From Alphaproteobacteria bacterium (lineage in GTDB: Bacteria > Pseudomonadota > Alphaproteobacteria > JAEULC01): DNA of 64,000 nt. The stretch is taken from the NCBI GenBank assembly GCA_023150455.1, contig JAKLKW010000002.1, forward strand, positions 1 through 64,000. The letters run 5' to 3'. Below, one piece after another: positions 1-8,393 of the stretch. Each line of letters begins with the position of its first letter. Positions within the stretch are counted from its first letter, which is position 1. The translations under genes and the position numbers were made by a program. Below the pieces are notes generated by a model, which saw nothing but the letters and a program-made list of their open reading frames with translations, had not been told where the DNA came from and did not search any database.

Positions 1-392
1 AGGTCGCGCGCGTGCTGGATGCGCGCGCGGCCAAGATCACGGCCGACGTCAAGGCGGCCGAGGCGCTGAGAGCCGAGGCCGAGGCGACGCTCGCCGCCTA
101 CGAGACGGCGATGGCCGAGGCGCGGGCCAAGGCGACCTCCACGATCCAGCAGGCGGCGCAACAGGCCGCGGCGGCCGCCGCCGCGCGGCAGGCCGACTTT
201 GCCGCGGTCCTGAAGGAGCGCAGCGACACGGCCGAGCAGCGCATCGCCGCCGCGCGCGCCGCCGCGCTCAAGGACATCGGGCAGGTGGCGGGCGAGGTGA
301 CCGGCGCGGCGGTGGCCCGCCTCGTCGGCAGCCAGCCGGCGCCAGCGGCGGTGACCGAGGCGGTCGGCGCCGCCTTGCGCCAGCGGCGCTAG
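1..392 (+). CDS. atpF2: ATP synthase F0 subunit b' (5' partial)
   Basis: The frame is already open at base 3 and stops at 390-392, so the N-terminus with its membrane anchor lies outside the window. What remains is about 130 residues of almost uninterrupted Ala/Glu/Lys/Arg helix with the VLDAR-AAKI start typical of the peripheral-stalk dimerisation region, ending in a short AALRQRR tail. In alphaproteobacteria the F0 stalk is a b/b' heterodimer encoded by adjacent genes, and the next gene 16 bases downstream is the second b-type subunit. Assignment as b' rather than b rests on being upstream of atpF and on family knowledge. The GTG at 12 is internal and not the true start. Confidence 0.85.
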   Translation, partial: VARVLDARAAKITADVKAAEALRAEAEATLAAYETAMAEARAKATSTIQQAAQQAAAAAAARQADFAAVLKERSDTAEQRIAAARAAALKDIGQVAGEVTGAAVARLVGSQPAPAAVTEAVGAALRQRR

Positions 393-408
393 GGAAGTCG
401 GGCCTACC

Positions 409-891
409 ATGCTGAACAATCCCACCTTCTGGGTCGCCGTCGGCTTCGTCATCTTCGTCGTGCTGACGTGGAAGCCGCTCAAGCGCGCCGCGCTCGGGCA
501 GCTCGACGCGCACGCCGCCAAGGTCCGCGCGCAGATCGAGGAGGCCGAGCGCCTGCGCAACGAGGCCCACGGGCTGCTCGAGGACTACAAGCGCAAGCAC
601 AAGGCGGCGATCGGCGAGGCCGAGGCCATCGTCGCCCGCGCGCACGAGGAGGCCCAGCGCATCGCGGCCGAGGCGTCGGCTGCGCTCGATGCCGCGCTCA
701 AGCGCCGCGAGCAGCAGACGCTCGACAAGATCGCCCAGGCCGAGGCGGCCGCGCTGCGCGACGTGCGCAACCAGGCGGTCGAGATCGCCATCGCCGCCGC
801 CAGGACGATCGTCGCCGAGCAGATGAAGGGCCCGGCCGGCGCGGCGGCGCTGGAGAGCGCGATCAGGGAACTGCCGCAGAAGCTCCATTGA
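409..891 (+). CDS. atpF: ATP synthase F0 subunit b
   Basis: 160-residue peripheral stalk subunit of F1F0 ATP synthase, linking the membrane sector to the F1 head. A single N-terminal membrane segment (FWVAVGFVIFVVLTW, about residues 7-21) is followed by a basic KPLKRAALGQLDAHAAKVR stretch and a long charged helix (residues 30-150) rich in Ala, Glu and Arg, as expected for the dimerising stalk. Length matches the family. It sits 16 bases after the b' gene and would be co-transcribed with the atpB-atpE genes expected upstream of the window. Confidence 0.93.
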   Translation: MLNNPTFWVAVGFVIFVVLTWKPLKRAALGQLDAHAAKVRAQIEEAERLRNEAHGLLEDYKRKHKAAIGEAEAIVARAHEEAQRIAAEASAALDAALKRREQQTLDKIAQAEAAALRDVRNQAVEIAIAAARTIVAEQMKGPAGAAALESAIRELPQKLH

Positions 892-977
892 GCTTCGCCG
901 CCGGCAAGGGCGACGCTATGATCGGGCCGGCGGAACAACCGCCGGCCCGCTTCGTTTCGAGGGGAGGGAAAGCCGCC

Positions 978-1244
978 ATGACCATGCTTCGCATCGCCGT
1001 CGCCGCGCCGATCCTGGCCCTGCTGCTGGGCCTGGGCGCCGCTCCGCCCGCCCCGGCGCTCGCCGACACGATCCAGCAGAGCGCGCTCAAGGACGGCTGC
1101 AAGAAGCGCTACGCCACGAACAAGCGGAAATACAACGAGTGCATCAGCGGCAACAGCAAGGCCAGCACGGACGCGCTGATCGAAGGCTGCTACCTGCGCT
1201 ACAACGCCGTGAAGGACAAGCTGCGCGAGTGCCTGGGGCGGTAG
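978..1244 (+). CDS. Small secreted protein with two Cx13C repeats
   Basis: Unrecognised 88-residue protein. Residues 1-30 form a signal peptide (MTMLRIAVAAP, hydrophobic core, then PALA before DT). The mature part of about 58 residues contains four cysteines arranged as two copies of a C-x13-C unit (GCKKRYATNKRKYNEC and GCYLRYNAVKDKLREC), each Lys/Arg/Tyr rich, suggesting two disulfide-closed helical hairpins in the periplasm. A purine-rich GGGGAGGGAAAG stretch precedes the ATG. It follows atpF by 86 bases but has no evident functional tie to ATP synthase. Function unknown. Confidence 0.65.
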   Translation: MTMLRIAVAAPILALLLGLGAAPPAPALADTIQQSALKDGCKKRYATNKRKYNECISGNSKASTDALIEGCYLRYNAVKDKLRECLGR

Positions 1245-1252
1245 CGCAAGAC

Positions 1253-1320
1253 GTCCTTCGACACGCTCGGGACGAGGAGGAAACTAAGGAGTCATCATCC
1301 CGAGCTTATCGAGGGACGAG
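1253..1320. repeat. Inverted pair of short palindromic elements
   Basis: Two related elements in opposite orientation: 1253-1273 (GTCCTTCGACACGCTCGGGA core) and 1296-1316 (ATCCCGAGCTTATCGAGGGA core). Reverse-complementing the first gives nearly the second, so the pair can fold into a long hairpin between the convergent small-protein and acetyltransferase genes. The same architecture recurs at 34028-34089 and 61705-61813. Confidence 0.7.
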
Positions 1321-1325
1321 CCCGC

Positions 1326-1868
1326 TCACAGCGCCTTGTACATGACCGAGGTCGGCTCGAGCGTGCCACCGGCGGCCAGGGCGTAGCCGGGGATCACGCC
1401 GGCGAGCGTGTAGCCGAGCGAGCGGTAGAGCGCCTCGGCCGGGCTGCCGGTCCAGGTGTCGAGCGTCAGGAGCGACCGCCCGGCGCGGCGCGCCTCGTCC
1501 TCCAGCGCCAGCATCAGCCGCCGGCCGAGGCCGAGGCGGCGGGCGCGGCGGTGCACGAGCAGCTTCATCACGTCGGCGCGGTGACGCTGGTTCGGGGTCG
1601 CGCTCGGGTCGAGCTGCACGCTGCCGAGCAGGCCGGCGCCGCTCTCCGCCACCAGCAGCACGCGCCCGCCGCCGTCGACCGCGGCGATCACGCCCTCCCA
1701 GAAGCGGCGCGCGAGCGCCGGGTCCATGGGCGGCAGGAAGCTGACCGAGGCGCCGCCGTCGACCACGTCGCACAGGACCTCGACGAGCCCGTCGATTCGT
1801 TCGGCGGCGGCCGCCGCATCGAGGCGCCGAATTTCGGCCGTGGGGATCACGGCGTCCGTCATCGACAT
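1326..1868 (-). CDS. GNAT-family N-acetyltransferase
   Basis: 180 residues. The acetyl-CoA binding region is visible as VMKLLVHRRARRLGLGRRLM (about residues 108-127), an R/Q-x-x-G-x-G/A type motif, followed by LTLDTWTGSPAEALYRSLGY, the conserved beta5/alpha4 segment of the fold. The substrate cannot be read from sequence. The chosen ATG at 1868 begins MSMTDAVIP; the frame stays open upstream but that stretch is low-complexity Arg/Pro and overlaps the preceding gene. It starts five bases after the stop of the secreted Pro-rich protein, so the two are probably co-transcribed with the CDGSH gene. Confidence 0.85.
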   Translation of the reverse strand: MSMTDAVIPTAEIRRLDAAAAAERIDGLVEVLCDVVDGGASVSFLPPMDPALARRFWEGVIAAVDGGGRVLLVAESGAGLLGSVQLDPSATPNQRHRADVMKLLVHRRARRLGLGRRLMLALEDEARRAGRSLLTLDTWTGSPAEALYRSLGYTLAGVIPGYALAAGGTLEPTSVMYKAL

Positions 1869-1872
1869 GCGC

Positions 1873-2571
1873 TCAGTTCTGCTGTTGCGGCAGAGTCGGG
1901 AGCGTGGGCCTGGCGCCGCTGCCGGGCAGCGCGGGCGCGCCGGGCGGAGACACGGCGGCACCCGTCGGCGCCATGCCGGGCAGGGTCGGCAGGCCGCCGC
2001 CGGGCGGCGGGCTGCCGGGAGCGCGCGGCTGGACCGCCTCGCCGCGGCGCGCGCGGTTGTAGGCGAGCTGCTCCTCGGTCAGCTGCAGCCCGACCAGGAT
2101 GGCGTAGTAGATCGGCTTCTCGTCCTTGCGGATCGGGATGGTCACCTGCTCCAGCTCTTCCTCGAGCACGGCACTGGTGCGCCCTTGCGGCCAGTTGACG
2201 CCGACCGGGAAGACCTCCTTGGCGACGATCTCGCCGGTGACGCGGTGGCGGATCGCGACGAAGTACGAGAACTCGATCCGCCCGCCGGGATCGGGCCGGG
2301 CGCGCTGCGCGGCGAAGGCGATCTGCAGCGTGACATGGACGCGCCGGTCCTTCTCGCGGCACACGGGCTGGCTGGTCGACTGCACCACCACGTCGTACTG
2401 GATGTCGTCGAGCGTGCGCGCCTTCCCGTCCCTGAACTTGGTCATGCGGGTGAGCTCGGGCACCAGCCCGACATCGGGGCAGTCCTCCGCGTCGGCGAAG
2501 GCCGGCTGGGCGGCGAAGACGAGGAGCGCCGAGAGGAACAGCGCGGCGGTTCGGCGGGCGAGACCGCGCAC
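1873..2571 (-). CDS. Exported protein of unknown function, Pro-rich tail
   Basis: 232 residues from a GTG start at 2571, five bases after the CDGSH stop. The N-terminus is a signal peptide (RGLARRTAALFLSALLVF then QPAFA before DAEDC). The middle (residues 30-160) has beta-strand-like stretches, including LDDIQYDVVVQ and RIEFSYFVAIRHRVTGEIV, and two cysteines (DCPD and PVCRE). The last 60 residues are low-complexity Pro/Gly with LPTLP repeats, suggesting an unstructured periplasmic tail. The frame is open for 93 codons further upstream, but that part is antisense to the CDGSH gene. I do not recognise the family. Confidence 0.7.
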   Translation of the reverse strand: MRGLARRTAALFLSALLVFAAQPAFADAEDCPDVGLVPELTRMTKFRDGKARTLDDIQYDVVVQSTSQPVCREKDRRVHVTLQIAFAAQRARPDPGGRIEFSYFVAIRHRVTGEIVAKEVFPVGVNWPQGRTSAVLEEELEQVTIPIRKDEKPIYYAILVGLQLTEEQLAYNRARRGEAVQPRAPGSPPPGGGLPTLPGMAPTGAAVSPPGAPALPGSGARPTLPTLPQQQN

Positions 2572-2576
2572 CGGGG

Positions 2577-2819
2577 TCAGAGCGTGTTGTGCGTGCCGTC
2601 GCACAAGGGCTGCGCCTTGGTCGCCTTGCAGCCGCAGAGCCAGACTTCGGCCGTGGCCGCGGCCGTGTACTGCACGGGGTTCAGGCCCGTGCCCTTGTGC
2701 GAACCGTCGCAGAACGGCTGCTTCTTGCTGCGTCCGCATGCGCACCACCAATACGTCCTGCCCGCTTCCACCGTCACGCCGTATGGCGCCTTCTGCGCCG
2801 GGATCGCGCCCGTCGTCAT
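2577..2819 (-). CDS. CDGSH iron-sulfur domain protein (double motif)
   Basis: 80 residues with two tandem CDGSH-type [2Fe-2S] sites: CACGRSKKQPFCDGSH (residues 26-41) and CGCKATKAQPLCDGTH. Each has the Cys-x-Cys, Cys and His ligands. This tandem small form is common in bacteria and is thought to be a redox or cluster-handling protein; no reaction can be assigned. First gene of a probable three-gene unit with the exported protein and the acetyltransferase. Confidence 0.93.
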   Translation of the reverse strand: MTTGAIPAQKAPYGVTVEAGRTYWWCACGRSKKQPFCDGSHKGTGLNPVQYTAAATAEVWLCGCKATKAQPLCDGTHNTL

Positions 2820-3010
2820 GCCCCCGCCCTTTCCTTCGCGCCCTTTTCATTGCAGGCGGCGCCTAGTAGTGTCCCCCGGCCGCCGCGCCCCGTTTCATGC
2901 CGATGCGGCCGACATTAGGGTCTGGGCGATGCAAGCACAAGGACGAGCACCGGAGAGCGTACCCCGCGAATCGCCCGAATCATCCGCATCCGCGCCAGGC
3001 CCGGCCTGAC

Positions 3011-3970
3011 ATGGCCGTCTACACCGAGGTCAGCGACGAGGAGCTGGCCGGATTCGTCACCGAGTACGACATCGGCGCGGTGACCAGCTGCAAGGGCATC
3101 GCCGAGGGCGTCGAGAATTCGAACTACCTGCTGCGCACCGAGCGCGGCACCTACATCCTGACGCTGTACGAGAAGCGCGTGAAGCCGGAGGACCTGCCGT
3201 TTTTCCTCGGATTCATGGAGCATCTCGCGCGCAACGGCATCGCCTGCCCCACCCCGCTGCACGCACGCGACGGCAAGGCGCTGCGCGTGCTGTGCGGCCG
3301 CCCGGCGGCGATCGTGACCTTCCTCGACGGCATGTGGCCGCGCCAGGTCACGCCAATGCATTGCCGCCTGCTGGGCGAGGCGATGGCGCGCATGCACCTG
3401 GCCGGGGCCGGCTTCGCGCTCGAGCGGGTCAACGCGCTCTCGCTGCCGGGCTGGCGGCCGCTGGCCGAGGCCTGCCTGCCGCGCGCGGGCGAGGTCGCCG
3501 CCGATCTGGCGCCGCTGATTCGCGACGAGCTCGACTTCCTGGGCACGCGCTGGCCCGCGGGCCTGCCCGCGGGCGTGATCCATGCCGACCTGTTCCCCGA
3601 CAACGTGTTCTTCCTGGGCGACAGGGTCTCGGGCATCATCGACTTCTACTTCGCCTGCAACGACGCCTTCGCCTACGAGCTGGCGATCTGCCTCAACGCC
3701 TGGTGCTTCGAGCGCGACGGCGACTTCAACGCGACCAAGGCGCTCCTGATGCTGCAGGCCTATCGCGCCGTGCGCCCGATCTCGGCCGAGGAGACGGCGG
3801 CGCTGCCGATCCTGGCGCGCGGCAGCGCGCTGCGCTTCCTTCTGACGCGGCTCTACGACTGGCTCAACCATCCCGCCGGCGCCTTCGTCAAGCCCAAGGA
3901 CCCGCTGGAATACGCGCGCAAGCTGCGCTTCCACCGGCGCGTCCCAGGGCCCGGCGCCTATGGAATCTGA
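3011..3970 (+). CDS. thrB: Homoserine kinase (type II, APH-like fold)
   Basis: 319 residues. Phosphorylates L-homoserine in threonine synthesis. It belongs to the aminoglycoside-phosphotransferase-fold homoserine kinases rather than the GHMP type. The catalytic loop is [13 protein letters not shown] (His191, Asp193, Asn198) and the metal-binding Asp is in [11 protein letters not shown] (Asp211). The N-terminal [22 protein letters not shown] segment matches the family ATP lobe. The ATG at 3011 follows the stop-rich leader directly. Its TGA overlaps the ATG of rnhA by one base (ATGA), an arrangement commonly seen in alphaproteobacteria. Confidence 0.93.
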   Translation: MAVYTEVSDEELAGFVTEYDIGAVTSCKGIAEGVENSNYLLRTERGTYILTLYEKRVKPEDLPFFLGFMEHLARNGIACPTPLHARDGKALRVLCGRPAAIVTFLDGMWPRQVTPMHCRLLGEAMARMHLAGAGFALERVNALSLPGWRPLAEACLPRAGEVAADLAPLIRDELDFLGTRWPAGLPAGVIHADLFPDNVFFLGDRVSGIIDFYFACNDAFAYELAICLNAWCFERDGDFNATKALLMLQAYRAVRPISAEETAALPILARGSALRFLLTRLYDWLNHPAGAFVKPKDPLEYARKLRFHRRVPGPGAYGI

Positions 3971-4431
3971 TGTCCAAGCCCAAGCATGAGGACGAGGTCG
4001 TCGACATCTTCACCGACGGCGCCTGCAGCGGCAATCCGGGTCCGGGCGGCTGGGGCGCCATCCTGCGCTACCGCGGCAAGGAGCGGGAGCTGAGCGGCGC
4101 GGAACAGCCGACCACCAACAACCGCATGGAGCTGATGGCGGCGATCGCCGCGCTCGAGGCGCTGACGCGCCCCGTGCCGGTGCGGCTTTGGACCGACAGC
4201 ACCTATGTGCGCGACGGCATCACGAAATGGATCCATGCGTGGAAGGCGAAAGGCTGGAAGACCGCCGACAGGAAGCCGGTCAAGAACATCGACCTGTGGC
4301 AGCGGCTCGAGCGCGCCATGCAGCACCACAAGGTCGAGTTCCACTGGGTGCGCGGCCATGCCGGGCACCCCGAGAACGAGCGCGCCGACCGGCTCGCGCG
4401 CGAGGCGATCAAGGCGGCGGGGATCGGGTAG
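3970..4431 (+). CDS. rnhA: Ribonuclease HI
   Basis: 153 residues, normal length. Degrades the RNA strand of RNA-DNA hybrids. The four carboxylates are present: Asp16 ([10 protein letters not shown]), Glu54 (NNRMELMA), Asp76 (LWTDSTYV) and Asp139 (NERADRLA), together with the His in VRGHAGH and the basic [12 protein letters not shown] handle. Translationally coupled to thrB through ATGA. Confidence 0.97.
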   Translation: MSKPKHEDEVVDIFTDGACSGNPGPGGWGAILRYRGKERELSGAEQPTTNNRMELMAAIAALEALTRPVPVRLWTDSTYVRDGITKWIHAWKAKGWKTADRKPVKNIDLWQRLERAMQHHKVEFHWVRGHAGHPENERADRLAREAIKAAGIG

Positions 4432-4435
4432 AAAC

Positions 4436-4462
4436 CCCTCGCCCGCCGCAGGCGCGCGAGGG
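4436..4462. terminator. Hairpin between convergent rnhA and aldehyde dehydrogenase
   Basis: Inverted repeat CCCTCGC ... GCGAGGG closing a GC-rich loop, in the 39-base gap between two convergent genes. There is no clear T-run on either strand, so termination is inferred from position. It resembles the hairpin at 12197-12223. Confidence 0.45.
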
Positions 4463-4470
4463 TCGGAAGA

Positions 4471-5982
4471 TCACGACGCCGTCTTCATGATGAACGGGTT
4501 GCCGCCGCCGGGGCCGTTGTTGATCCACACGCTCTTGGTCTGCAGATAGCCCTCGATCGCCTCCATGCCGTTCTCGCGCCCGAGGCCCGAGGCCTTGTAG
4601 CCGCCGAAGGGCATCAGGAAGCTGACGGCGCGGTAGGTGTTGACCCAGACGGTGCCGGCCTTGATGCGCCGGGCCATGGTGTGGGCGCGCCGGACCGACT
4701 GCGTCCAGACGCCGGCGCCGAGGCCGTAGGCGATGTCGTTGGCGATGCGGACCGCGTCCTCCTCGTCCTTGAACTTGATGACGGAGAGCACCGGCCCGAA
4801 CACCTCCTCCTGGGCGATGCGCATCCTGTTCTCGACGCCGGTGAAGATGGTCGGCTTGACGAAATAGGTGCCGCCGCCCTCGGCCGCCGGCGCCGGACCG
4901 CCGCCCAGCACGCACTTGGCGCCCTCGCCCTTGGCGATGTCGATGTAGCCGAGGATCTTCCGGTACTGCGGCGGCGTCGTCACGGGACCGACCTGCGTCG
5001 TCGGCAGGCTCGGGTCGCCGAGCCTGGCGGTCTTCGCCATGGCGACCAGCTTCTCGACGAATTTGTCGTGGATCGTCTCCTGCAGCAGCAGGCGCGAGCC
5101 GGCGATGCAGGTCTGCCCGGTGGCGGCGAAGATGCCGGAGATGGCGCCGCTCACCGCGTCGTCGAGGACGCAGTCGTCGAACACGATGTTGGGCGACTTG
5201 CCGCCGAGCTCGAGCGAGACCTTCTTGAACGTCTTCGCCGCCAGCTCGTTGACGCGCGCGCCGGTCAGCGTGCCGCCGGTGAAGGCGACCTTGGACACCA
5301 GCGGATGGGTGACCAGCGGCTCGCCCGCCACGGCGCCGTAGCCGGTGACGACGTTGATCACGCCGGGCGGCACCTCGGCCTCCTGAATCACGAGGCGCAT
5401 GAACTCGAGCAGCGAGGCGGAGGTGAACTCGCTGGGCTTGATCACCACGGTGCAGCCGGCCGCGAGCGCGGGCGCCAGCTTCCAGCCCGCCAGCATCAAG
5501 GGCGAGTTCCACGGGATGATGAAGCCGCAGACCCCGACCGGCTCCTTCAGGATGTAGGTGAAATGGTCCGGGCGGTCGACCGGCACCACCGCGCCCTGGA
5601 TCTTGTCGGCGAGACCGCCGTAGTAGTTGAACCATTCGGGCAGGTACTTGGTCTGCGCGTGCATCTCCGAGATCAGCTTGCCGTTGTCGCGTACCTCGAT
5701 CTCGGCGAGGTGCTGGGCGTGCTTCTCGATCAGCGCGGCGATCCGGCGCAGCAGCCTGCCGCGCGCGGTCTGGGTCATGCCGGGCCACGGGCCGCTCTCG
5801 AAGGCGCGCGCCGCCGCCCTGACGGCGCGGTCGACGTCCTCCTTGTCGCACTCGGGGATCAGCGCCCAGGGCTCGCCCGTGTAGGGATTGATGGTCTGGA
5901 ACGTCTTGCCGGAGGCGGCATCGACCCACTTGCCGTCGATGTGGGCCTGGTAGGTCTTGAGGGTGGCGGGAATGTCCGGCAT
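4471..5982 (-). CDS. NAD(P)-dependent aldehyde dehydrogenase
   Basis: 503 residues, full ALDH superfamily length. The catalytic nucleophile is Cys292 (TGQTCIAGSR) and the general base Glu258 (SLELGGKSP); the coenzyme region has PWNSPLMLAGWKLAPALAAG and VVTGYGAVAG. Similar enzymes are often annotated as betaine, phenylacetaldehyde or generic aldehyde dehydrogenases; the substrate cannot be fixed from sequence. Stands alone, convergent with rnhA. Confidence 0.92.
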   Translation of the reverse strand: MPDIPATLKTYQAHIDGKWVDAASGKTFQTINPYTGEPWALIPECDKEDVDRAVRAAARAFESGPWPGMTQTARGRLLRRIAALIEKHAQHLAEIEVRDNGKLISEMHAQTKYLPEWFNYYGGLADKIQGAVVPVDRPDHFTYILKEPVGVCGFIIPWNSPLMLAGWKLAPALAAGCTVVIKPSEFTSASLLEFMRLVIQEAEVPPGVINVVTGYGAVAGEPLVTHPLVSKVAFTGGTLTGARVNELAAKTFKKVSLELGGKSPNIVFDDCVLDDAVSGAISGIFAATGQTCIAGSRLLLQETIHDKFVEKLVAMAKTARLGDPSLPTTQVGPVTTPPQYRKILGYIDIAKGEGAKCVLGGGPAPAAEGGGTYFVKPTIFTGVENRMRIAQEEVFGPVLSVIKFKDEEDAVRIANDIAYGLGAGVWTQSVRRAHTMARRIKAGTVWVNTYRAVSFLMPFGGYKASGLGRENGMEAIEGYLQTKSVWINNGPGGGNPFIMKTAS

Positions 5983-6048
5983 GGCTGGTCTCCTCCGTCA
6001 CGATGGCTTTCGTTCGTGCCGGAATTCCGTCAGATGCCGGCGCTTGCG

Positions 6049-6732
6049 TCAACCCGGCGCGACGACGCCGTCCTCGGTGACCACCGCGTCCATCGGGATG
6101 TCGTGCGGCTGCGGGTAGATGGTCGCGATCGCCTGCCGGCGATAGCCGACGCCGAGGACGCGGGGCTTCCTGGGCATGGCAGCCAGCGTCCGGTCGAAGA
6201 ACCCGCCGCCATAGCCGAGGCGATAGCAGGCCGGGTCGTAGCCGACCACCGGCGCGATCACCACGTCGGGCAGCACGGCTTCGGCATCGCTCGCGGGCTG
6301 GGGGATGTTCCACACGCCGCGCTCCAGCCTGTCGCCCCTGGACCAGGCACGGAACACCAGCGGCTGGCCGCGCGCGATCACGACCGGCAGCGCCGTGCGA
6401 CCGCCGCGCACGACGACGCGCTCGAGGAAGGCGCGCAGGTCCGGCTCGCCGCGGAACGGCCAGTAGGCGCTGACGATCAGCCCCGCCACGTCGCCGATCG
6501 CGGTCTCCAGGTTCGCCGCGATCTTGTCGTCGTGCGCACGCCGCAGGTCGCTGGCGATCGCCAGCCGTTCCTTGATCAGCCGCTCGCGCTCGGCCTTGCG
6601 CCAGCGCAGGACGTCGGCGCGCTGGCGCGGATCGGCCGCCGCCGCCAGGCCCATGTAGGCGGGATCGACCTCGTGCATGAAGCAGGGCGGCGAGGCGAGG
6701 CAGGCCGGCCGGTCGTCGTCTTCGCCTGTCAT
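6049..6732 (-). CDS. 5-formyltetrahydrofolate cyclo-ligase
   Basis: 227 residues. Converts 5-formyl-THF to 5,10-methenyl-THF using ATP. Signature features are the N-terminal LRWRKAERERLIKERLAIAS helix, the AYWPFRGEPDLRAFLE strand and the C-terminal GYGGGFFDRTLA loop that binds phosphate. The usual bacterial form is about 190 residues; this one has a roughly 35-residue N-terminal extension containing three cysteines. The ATG at 6732 overlaps the stop of the upstream haemoglobin gene (ATGA), so the two are translationally coupled. Confidence 0.88.
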   Translation of the reverse strand: MTGEDDDRPACLASPPCFMHEVDPAYMGLAAAADPRQRADVLRWRKAERERLIKERLAIASDLRRAHDDKIAANLETAIGDVAGLIVSAYWPFRGEPDLRAFLERVVVRGGRTALPVVIARGQPLVFRAWSRGDRLERGVWNIPQPASDAEAVLPDVVIAPVVGYDPACYRLGYGGGFFDRTLAAMPRKPRVLGVGYRRQAIATIYPQPHDIPMDAVVTEDGVVAPG

Positions 6733-7211
6733 GCCGCGGCCTCGCCGTCGGGCAGGAAGACCTCGGCGTCGGGACGATGCAGGCGCTGCCCCTTCATCAG
6801 GAAGACGCCCTTCTGGCCGGCGATGCCGAGTTCCAGGCTCTCGGCGATGCGGTGCGCCCGCTCGACGAAATGCGCCGCCGCCGCCGGCGGGCAGACCGCG
6901 CGCGCCGTCTCCTCGAACAGAGCCAGCCAGCGGTCGAAATGCCGGGCATCGACCGGCAGCGGCAGATGCTTTCCCATCGGCTGGCCGTGGTAGCGCCCGC
7001 TCATCAGCGCGACCGAAGACCAGAACGCGCACATGCGCCGCAGATGCGGCTCCCAGTCCCGGATGCGCGCGTCGAACACCGGCCCGAGCAACGCATCGCC
7101 CCGCACCTTGTCGTAGAAGGCCCGCACCAGGCGCTCGATCATCGCGTCGTCGATGCCGGTGCGCCGGACGATGTCCGCGGTGATCCGTGCCCGCCGCTCG
7201 GCCGCTGTCAT
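6729..7211 (-). CDS. Group III truncated haemoglobin
   Basis: 160 residues from the ATG at 7211. Haem-binding 2-on-2 globin, usually involved in NO or O2 chemistry. The family signatures FYDKVRGDALLGPVF (helix B), WEPHLRRMCAFWSSVALMSGRYHG (helix E) and MGKHLPLPVDARHFDRWLALFEET (helix F with the proximal His) are all visible. Divergent from nsrR, with a candidate operator in the 79-base gap, which suggests NO-dependent expression. The reading frame is open further upstream, but those residues are unlike globins and cross the operator. Confidence 0.93.
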   Translation of the reverse strand: MTAAERRARITADIVRRTGIDDAMIERLVRAFYDKVRGDALLGPVFDARIRDWEPHLRRMCAFWSSVALMSGRYHGQPMGKHLPLPVDARHFDRWLALFEETARAVCPPAAAAHFVERAHRIAESLELGIAGQKGVFLMKGQRLHRPDAEVFLPDGEAAA

Positions 7212-7223
7212 CGTGACCCCTAA

Positions 7224-7242
7224 TAGGTATTTGGAATGTCTA
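7224..7242. promoter_or_regulatory. Candidate NsrR operator
   Basis: 19-base imperfect palindrome TAGGTATTTGGAATGTCTA, symmetric at six of nine pairs (TAG..ATT...AAT..CTA), located 13 bases upstream of the haemoglobin ATG and 49 bases upstream of nsrR. Rrf2/NsrR sites are AT-rich palindromes of about this size; this is the only AT-rich symmetric segment in the gap. Assignment is by inference. Confidence 0.5.
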
Positions 7243-7290
7243 TTTAGCATGCGATAGTCGGCGGCGGCAACATCGATCCGGAGCGCCGCC

Positions 7291-7710
7291 ATGCGCCTGA
7301 CCTCCTTCACCGACTACGGCCTGCGCGCGCTGATGCGCGCGGCCGGCGACCCGGAGCGCGTCTACACGACGGACGCGATCGCCCGCGAGTTCCGCATCTC
7401 GCGCAACCACCTGACCAAGGTGATCCGCGAACTGGCGGCATCCGGCATCGTCGCGACGCAGCGCGGCACCGGCGGCGGCTTCCGCCTGGCGCGGCCGGCG
7501 GAGGACATCACGATCGGCGAGATCGTGCGCCGGCTCGAGGCGCATGCCGCGCTGGTGGAATGCTATCGCGCCGACGGCGGCGAGTGCGTGCTCACGCCTG
7601 CCTGCCGGCTCAAGCGCCGGCTCGGCGCCGCGCGCGAGGCGTTCTTGAGCGAGCTCGACCGCACCACGCTCGCCGAATGCGCCTGGCCGCGGGCGAAGGC
7701 GGCGGCGTAG
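7291..7710 (+). CDS. nsrR: Rrf2-family NO-sensing repressor
   Basis: 139 residues. Winged-helix N-terminus (MRLTSFTDYGLRALMRAA, FRISRNHLTKVIRELAASG, RGTGGGFRLARP) plus the three cluster cysteines Cys91, Cys99 and Cys105, spacing C-x7-C-x5-C as in NsrR [Fe-S] proteins. Such proteins lose DNA binding when NO nitrosylates the cluster. Divergent position next to a truncated haemoglobin fits an NO-detoxification switch. Confidence 0.88.
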   Translation: MRLTSFTDYGLRALMRAAGDPERVYTTDAIAREFRISRNHLTKVIRELAASGIVATQRGTGGGFRLARPAEDITIGEIVRRLEAHAALVECYRADGGECVLTPACRLKRRLGAAREAFLSELDRTTLAECAWPRAKAAA

Positions 7711-7722
7711 TCCGAAAACGAA

Positions 7723-7757
7723 GCGGCCGGGCCGGCGTTTCACGCCGGCCCGGCCGC
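7723..7757. terminator. Strong hairpin between convergent nsrR and peroxiredoxin
   Basis: Perfect 15-bp stem (GCGGCCGGGCCGGCG with its complement) around a five-base TTTCA loop, between two convergent stops. The left flank CGAAAACGAA gives a short T-rich tract on the minus strand, so it should serve the peroxiredoxin transcript best and probably blocks both. Confidence 0.75.
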
Positions 7758-7778
7758 CGTTCGAGATATCAGGCCCTC

Positions 7779-8261
7779 TTACAGGTCCTGCAGCATCTTC
7801 TCGGCGCTGGAGACCTCGAACTGGCCGGGCTGCTCGAGGTGCAGCGTCTTGACCACGCCGTCCTTGACCAGCATCGAGTAGCGCTGGCCGCGCACGCCCA
7901 GGCCGCGGGCGGTCAGGTCGAACTCCATGCCCATGGCCTTGGTCATGGCGCCGCTGCCGTCGGGCAGCAGGAACACCTTGTCGCCGACTTTCTGGTCCCT
8001 GCCCCACGCGTCCATGACGAAGGGGTCGTTGACCGACAGGCACACGATCTTGTCGACGCCCTTCTTCTTCAGCGCGTCGGCCTGCTGCACGTAGCCGGGC
8101 AGATGCTTGGCCGAGCAGGTCGGCGTGAAGGCGCCGGGCAGCGAGAACATGACGACCGTCTTGCCCTTGAAGATGTCGTCGGTCTTGATCTCCTGGATTC
8201 CGTCCGGACCCTTGAAGTGCAGGGTCATCGACGGGATCTTGTCTCCAACCTTGATGGTCAT
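7779..8261 (-). CDS. Peroxiredoxin of the Prx5 type
   Basis: 160 residues, usual length. Reduces peroxides with the peroxidatic Cys49 in the motif LPGAFTPTCS. A second Cys sits in KIVCLSVND. The remaining hallmark GQRYSMLVKDGVVKTL is present. The ATG at 8261 is preceded by a good GAGGGTGG ribosome site; the eight upstream codons are excluded. Probably glutathione/glutaredoxin-dependent by family. Ends at the strong hairpin shared with nsrR. Confidence 0.93.
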   Translation of the reverse strand: MTIKVGDKIPSMTLHFKGPDGIQEIKTDDIFKGKTVVMFSLPGAFTPTCSAKHLPGYVQQADALKKKGVDKIVCLSVNDPFVMDAWGRDQKVGDKVFLLPDGSGAMTKAMGMEFDLTARGLGVRGQRYSMLVKDGVVKTLHLEQPGQFEVSSAEKMLQDL

Positions 8262-8393
8262 TCCACCCTCCCGAAACACGGACACTTGCGATCGGACCAG
8301 GGCGCCCGCTGTCGGACCAAGGCGACCCGTCCCACGGCCGACAATAGATAGGAATTGCCGTTGCCCTGTCCAGCCCGGCGCGGCCCTACCGGA

